A stretch of DNA of 64,000 bases from Melieria omissa. Its lineage: Eukaryota; Arthropoda; Insecta; Diptera; Ulidiidae. A program made the position numbers and the translations under genes. Below, piece after piece: positions 60,186-64,000 of the stretch. Where the stretch lies: assembly GCA_963971225.1 (NCBI GenBank), contig OZ020268.1, positions 40,307,348-40,371,347 on the forward strand, given 5' to 3'. The notes beneath the pieces were generated by a model. The model was not told the origin of the DNA. It ran no database searches and saw nothing but the letters and a program-made list of their open reading frames with translations. How positions within the stretch are numbered: the first letter of the stretch is position 1; each line of letters opens with the position of its first letter.

Positions 60186-61945
60186 ATTTCTATTTCGTCT
60201 CTTTCTCGACTACTTGGACCAGTGTTAATCTGAGTCTAAGCAGCAAAAAGTGTAGATGAAATTTTTTACTTATCAGTTTCATATTAATTGAATTGTTCAA
60301 AGAGCTACAACAACAACAATACAGAGTCACACTTGTTTATAGAAAAGCCGCTTGTGAACTTGAACTCTGTGCAAGCGGCAACTTTCACACCACGCGAACA
60401 GCTGAGCAGAATACGTTTTCTAACGTATTTGCTATGGAAAACGTGTGCGGAACCATAAATTCATACAACTATCTACTCGTACTATGTGAAAAGAGTGAAG
60501 CGGACTGCAGTAAAAAATGTACATGCAACAAGTAGAATGAAATTCATGAGTAAATTTGCATAGCGAGAAATGGCTGCCGCCTAACGTCGGTGCCAACACT
60601 TTCATAACTACGAAGCGGCACTGCAACAATTGCACGAAAATATCATTTATTGTTGGCAGACAGATAGTGAAATAACAACAAGAACAACAACACAAAATAA
60701 GAACAATAGAGAAGCAGCAGCGGCAACAAGTGTTGAATAATCGTTGAAGCGTAACGTGTTGTTGTATAAGAACAAAACATGGCCGAGAAACCGAATAGAG
60801 GCAAAAAACACACAAAGCCGCACGTAACAAAAACAACAAAAAAAACAGAAAACGGCAAAAATGCACAACTAAATAAAATACAAATAAAGATAAACACAAA
60901 ACAGAACAAGAAGAAAAACAAAAGTCAGCGCCGCTGTGCAAAGCTTCTGAAAGCCACAAAGGGAGCCAAGAGCCGAGAGTTGAGTTGGCTTGCGAACAGG
61001 TTTTCATGGCAGTGGTAGCGGCCAAAATAGCTAAAAAAGAGCTATGCGAAAATATATAAAACTATGAATAGTAGAACGAAAATGAGCGACTGGCAAAACA
61101 TAAAACATACAGATGTGACAGACTCAGAGCGCCGAACCGCTGAGCGAAGGTAAACAAAGGCAAGAAAAAAAGCAAACAAACAAATTAGTAGGAAAATATG
61201 CAAAAAACAACGAAAAATCAACAAATAAAGATTATAAATTAAAAAAAACAATTTAAAAAAGCGCTGTCATCAAAATCATTAAAAGCTGCCAACTAAATAT
61301 ACGAGTATGGCTTGGAATTTCGGTTGAATGAATACAAAATGCCGCTGCTGCGTCTTCACCACTACACACACACACACACACACAGGCGTCCAACACAGCA
61401 TTGACAACAGATTCCGATAGTGCAAAAACTGATAAGCAACGGGCCACAGGTGTCGTCTGTGTTTTGAGAAAACGATACTGCGGTCGTACGAGGGGAAGAG
61501 ATTGACATCATGTTGAAATTGCAATTATGTAAAAGCGAAAGAATGCGGCTTTGAAAGGCGTTTGCGGTGTAGCACTTGCGGCTTACGGTTGGCCGATGGA
61601 GTTGTTATCGTTGTTGTAGTTTTTGTTGTTGTAAGCAGGCTCGCACTACACTTGTATAGTTAAACATGTGGTGGCCAATAAATGTGTCAGTCAAGCTGTG
61701 TTCGCATTATATGCGCAACAATGATATGGCCAACAAATACAAACAACAACAACAAACTAAAATACATACACCAGGAACAAATGTTAACACTAGCAAAACG
61801 TATTTGACGATTGATTTGAGATTGTTGAATTGATGTGTTAAGCTCAAACTAGGTGAGACGAAAGTGTTTCGATTTGAAATAGAAATGAAGTAATAGAAAT
61901 CACCAAAGACAAACGAAAGCTAAACAAATGGTTTGTAGCAAAAAA
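60186..61945. other. No gene recognised; (AC)n microsatellite at about 61364-61384
   Basis: Lysine-rich or Phe/Cys-rich open frames on the two strands (60432-61251) come from A-rich low-complexity DNA and do not look like proteins. Confidence 0.4.
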
Positions 61946-62235
61946 CAGCAGAATCGCGATAATTCTTACCCCGTTAAATCGAAAATCTCAATAATTCGTA
62001 ATAAACTGCTGGTCTCTTGAAAACCTATTTAACCTATTTACCTATTTAAGCAAAAGGAAGAATTATTTTTTGTTTTTGTTTTCCTTTGTATTAAATAAAT
62101 TGATTCTTATTTCTAATTTTTCTTCTTATTTTTCTTCTTATTCTTGTTTAATCGAAATCTCGTTAAATCCAAAACTCCTATAATTCATAAATAATGTCTG
62201 GTCCCCTACGATTACGAATTATCGGGATTCTACTG
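61946..62235. mobile_element. Pogo/Tigger-like MITE
   Basis: Left end CAGCAGAATCGCGATAATTC and right end, read from the minus strand, CAGTAGAATCCCGATAATTC are inverted repeats with two mismatches in 20. The inside has mirrored CGTTAAATC words and TTTAATCGAAATCTCG. The right flank is TA; the left flank TA is lost. Assignment to pogo rests on the CAGTA-type end only. Confidence 0.6.
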
Positions 62236-62800
62236 TATTTGTTATAGCAAATCAAACAAACAACACACTAAGATAGTTAATAGTTTCTACGAAATCTCTC
62301 GAAAGATTAGAGAATCCTATTAGTTGGAACTCTCCCAAGTAGAGTCCAAATGATTCCCACTTTTTTGGCCGATGCCGATTCCATAAAAAATAAAACGAAT
62401 GAAAAAGCAAAAAAGAACAAAAACTTTAGCTAAAAAAATTACAAAAATTAGAAACAATAATTAAAGACAGAAAATAGGCCGATGTCGATACTAATTTTGT
62501 TGGCCGATACCGATTAATCGGTCGGATTCATCTTTCAAGATTAAAACTTTGACCAGATGGTTTGAACAAGTGCAAACGAGTTTAGGGAAAGCTGCATATG
62601 GCATCACCACGAACCAGCTACTTATGTGTAGGATAGGAGCATCCCTCCAGTCATTTAAATCTAACCTAACCTAATAACAAATCATGAAACGTTTTTATTT
62701 CGTCAAAATCTGTGATGCTTGAACTATACTTGCCTCGCAAAGTAGACAACACTGTAACCCAGTGGTAGTGATTCTGACCGGACATTGTCTCAAAGACTAA

Positions 62801-63244
62801 AGGCTTGATTACACGTAATGAGTAGAGTGAGAAGACAGCAACTCGAACGAGTACTCGTTTCGTCTAAACGGTAAGGCGAGTTCTTGATTGAGTCAGTGAC
62901 CGATGAAAGTGGCGAGAGAGCCACTAGAATCACATTTTGTTTGCTAGGCCGAGCGACCACTACTTTACCGTTATATTTGTCTCTTTTTCGCAGCGATTCG
63001 CGGAATCGCTCGTCACATGCGGAATCGCTCGTAACATGCGGAATGCGTCACACACCACTTTTCGCTCGGTTGAGTTTATTTGCGCGAGTTGCTTAGTTAA
63101 TTTTGTGCATTGTAAAACCGAACTGACTCGCCACGTGTCAAAATACGTGTGAACAACTCGTCGCTTTTGCTCGCTATCCCAATTCTTTCGGCCTAGTACC
63201 ATTTTGATGTCTCGTCACTCGACTCGTTACGTGTAATCAAGCCT
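62801..63244. mobile_element. PIF/Harbinger-like MITE with TAA target site
   Basis: Ends AGGCTTGATTACACGTAATG and, from the other side, AGGCTTGATTACACGTAACG are inverted repeats (one mismatch in about 22 bp), flanked by TAA at 62798-62800 and 63245-63247. A 3-bp TWA duplication fits PIF/Harbinger. The centre has three tandem copies of a CATGCGGAATCGCTCGT-like word at about 62995-63050. No transposase. Confidence 0.8.
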
Positions 63245-63247
63245 TAA

Positions 63248-64000
63248 GTATTGGCAGTTGGCACTACAGCCACAGTTGAAATGTCTAAATAAAGATAACC
63301 TCTCCTAGACTATGACCCCATCTGTCACTGCCCAGTTCTCTTTAGAGGAAGATGGAAAGCTCTATGTTGACATTCATTTCTTCGACAACTCACATGACTT
63401 CAGATCAGACTGCAGATCAGTGAACGGTAACGATAGATTTACTAGGATTCATACACGAATCAAATTGGCTCCAAAGACTTTTAGAATGGAAACTTTCTTC
63501 CTTCTCGTCTTTCTTCCTCTCGTCATAATTTTGTTTTATTTTTAATATATTTACTTAATTTCCATTAGAATATGTTACTTTTAATGGAAAAGATTTTTCA
63601 GGTCCAAAACCTATATTGAAAAAAATTATTACAAGACAATAATTTAATCGGTCAACTAATACAATAAAATTGTTCTTACAGAATACTCTGTATAGTTTTA
63701 TAGAAGATCTTCGCAGCTTTTTAAAAACCATTCGTCCATCAGTTTAGGTTACCTAACCTTATGGTGGCTGTCTTTCAGTGGATACTTGCCGAAAGACACA
63801 CTTAGGCCAAGTATTGAGTCTGTTGTGATACTACAAGGACAAAGTGATCTGTCTTTCGGCAAGTTGATGATCTGCCCTCTGCGAGCCAATTTGAGTTGTA
63901 GATAAGCCCTCCTTGATGTTGACTGAGCTGAGGTTATTCAAGTTCTCGAAGAAGGAAGAGCTAAGAGATTTCCATCTTCGTCTAGAGAAAGCCGGGTAGT
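63248..64000. other. No gene recognised; SINE-like fragment at about 63735-63870
   Basis: TTTAGGTTACCTAACCTTATGGTGG resembles the tail of the family A SINEs. A short inverted repeat (ACTTGCCGAAAGACA near 63783 and TGTCTTTCGGCAAGT near 63851) follows. No coding feature. Confidence 0.35.

Noticed and set aside
60432..61251. Long minus-strand Phe/Cys/Leu-rich frames
   Set aside because: Antisense of A-rich low-complexity DNA; no membrane-protein family pattern or splice structure.

Overview
The window is nuclear DNA of a higher fly (Diptera, Schizophora), most plausibly a tephritid fruit fly. The evidence is short GT-AG introns, two genes that align clearly with known proteins (TTLL1 and Bazooka/Par-3), CAA/CAG triplet runs, and a dense population of mariner, Tc1, hAT, Transib-like, PIF-like, LINE and tRNA-headed SINE fragments. 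The species cannot be fixed from the sequence alone.

Region 1 (1-13856) is a head-to-tail array of a 4,529-bp unit: three complete copies and the start of a fourth, running into a 200-N gap (13857-14056). Copies are almost identical; I noticed one coding substitution and one homopolymer length change. Each unit carries one intact GC-rich ORF for a BEL/Pao Gag-type zinc-knuckle protein. It also carries a broken MADF-domain fragment, the first part of a THAP domain behind a short intron, a 36-bp inverted repeat, a 26-bp palindrome and an unidentified 87-codon ORF. No reverse transcriptase, integrase or LTR is visible in the unit.

Region 2 (14057-21950) holds LINE and MITE debris and then TTLL1 on the plus strand: seven coding exons at 17461-21703, 423 residues, a tubulin polyglutamylase catalytic subunit. 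An upstream ORF overlaps its start codon, and intron 3 carries a small hAT-type MITE with an 8-bp target duplication.

Region 3 (25685-34678) holds bazooka (Par-3) on the minus strand, convergent with TTLL1. All three PDZ domains, the aPKC-site region, the basic lipid-binding segment and the conserved C-terminus are present. The exon with the first half of the CR1 oligomerisation domain is not found. A different phase-compatible 59-codon start exon lies at 34678-34502. The canonical first exon may lie beyond the right end of the window. The last baz intron contains an internally deleted mariner with 30-bp terminal repeats.

Region 4 (about 34.7-64 kb) has no gene I can recognise. It is probably upstream regulatory or intronic territory of baz mixed with repeats. 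The notable elements are a 1,350-bp non-autonomous Transib-like transposon with RSS-like ends and a CGTCG target duplication, a perfect 43-bp hairpin repeat, an internally deleted Tc1 element, remnants of several mariner lineages, three or four SINE copies, several MITEs, a duplicated LINE reverse-transcriptase fragment and a degenerate ~120-bp tandem repeat.

The two genes are not an operon or an obvious functional pair. One modifies microtubules of cilia and sperm tails; the other organises apical cell polarity.
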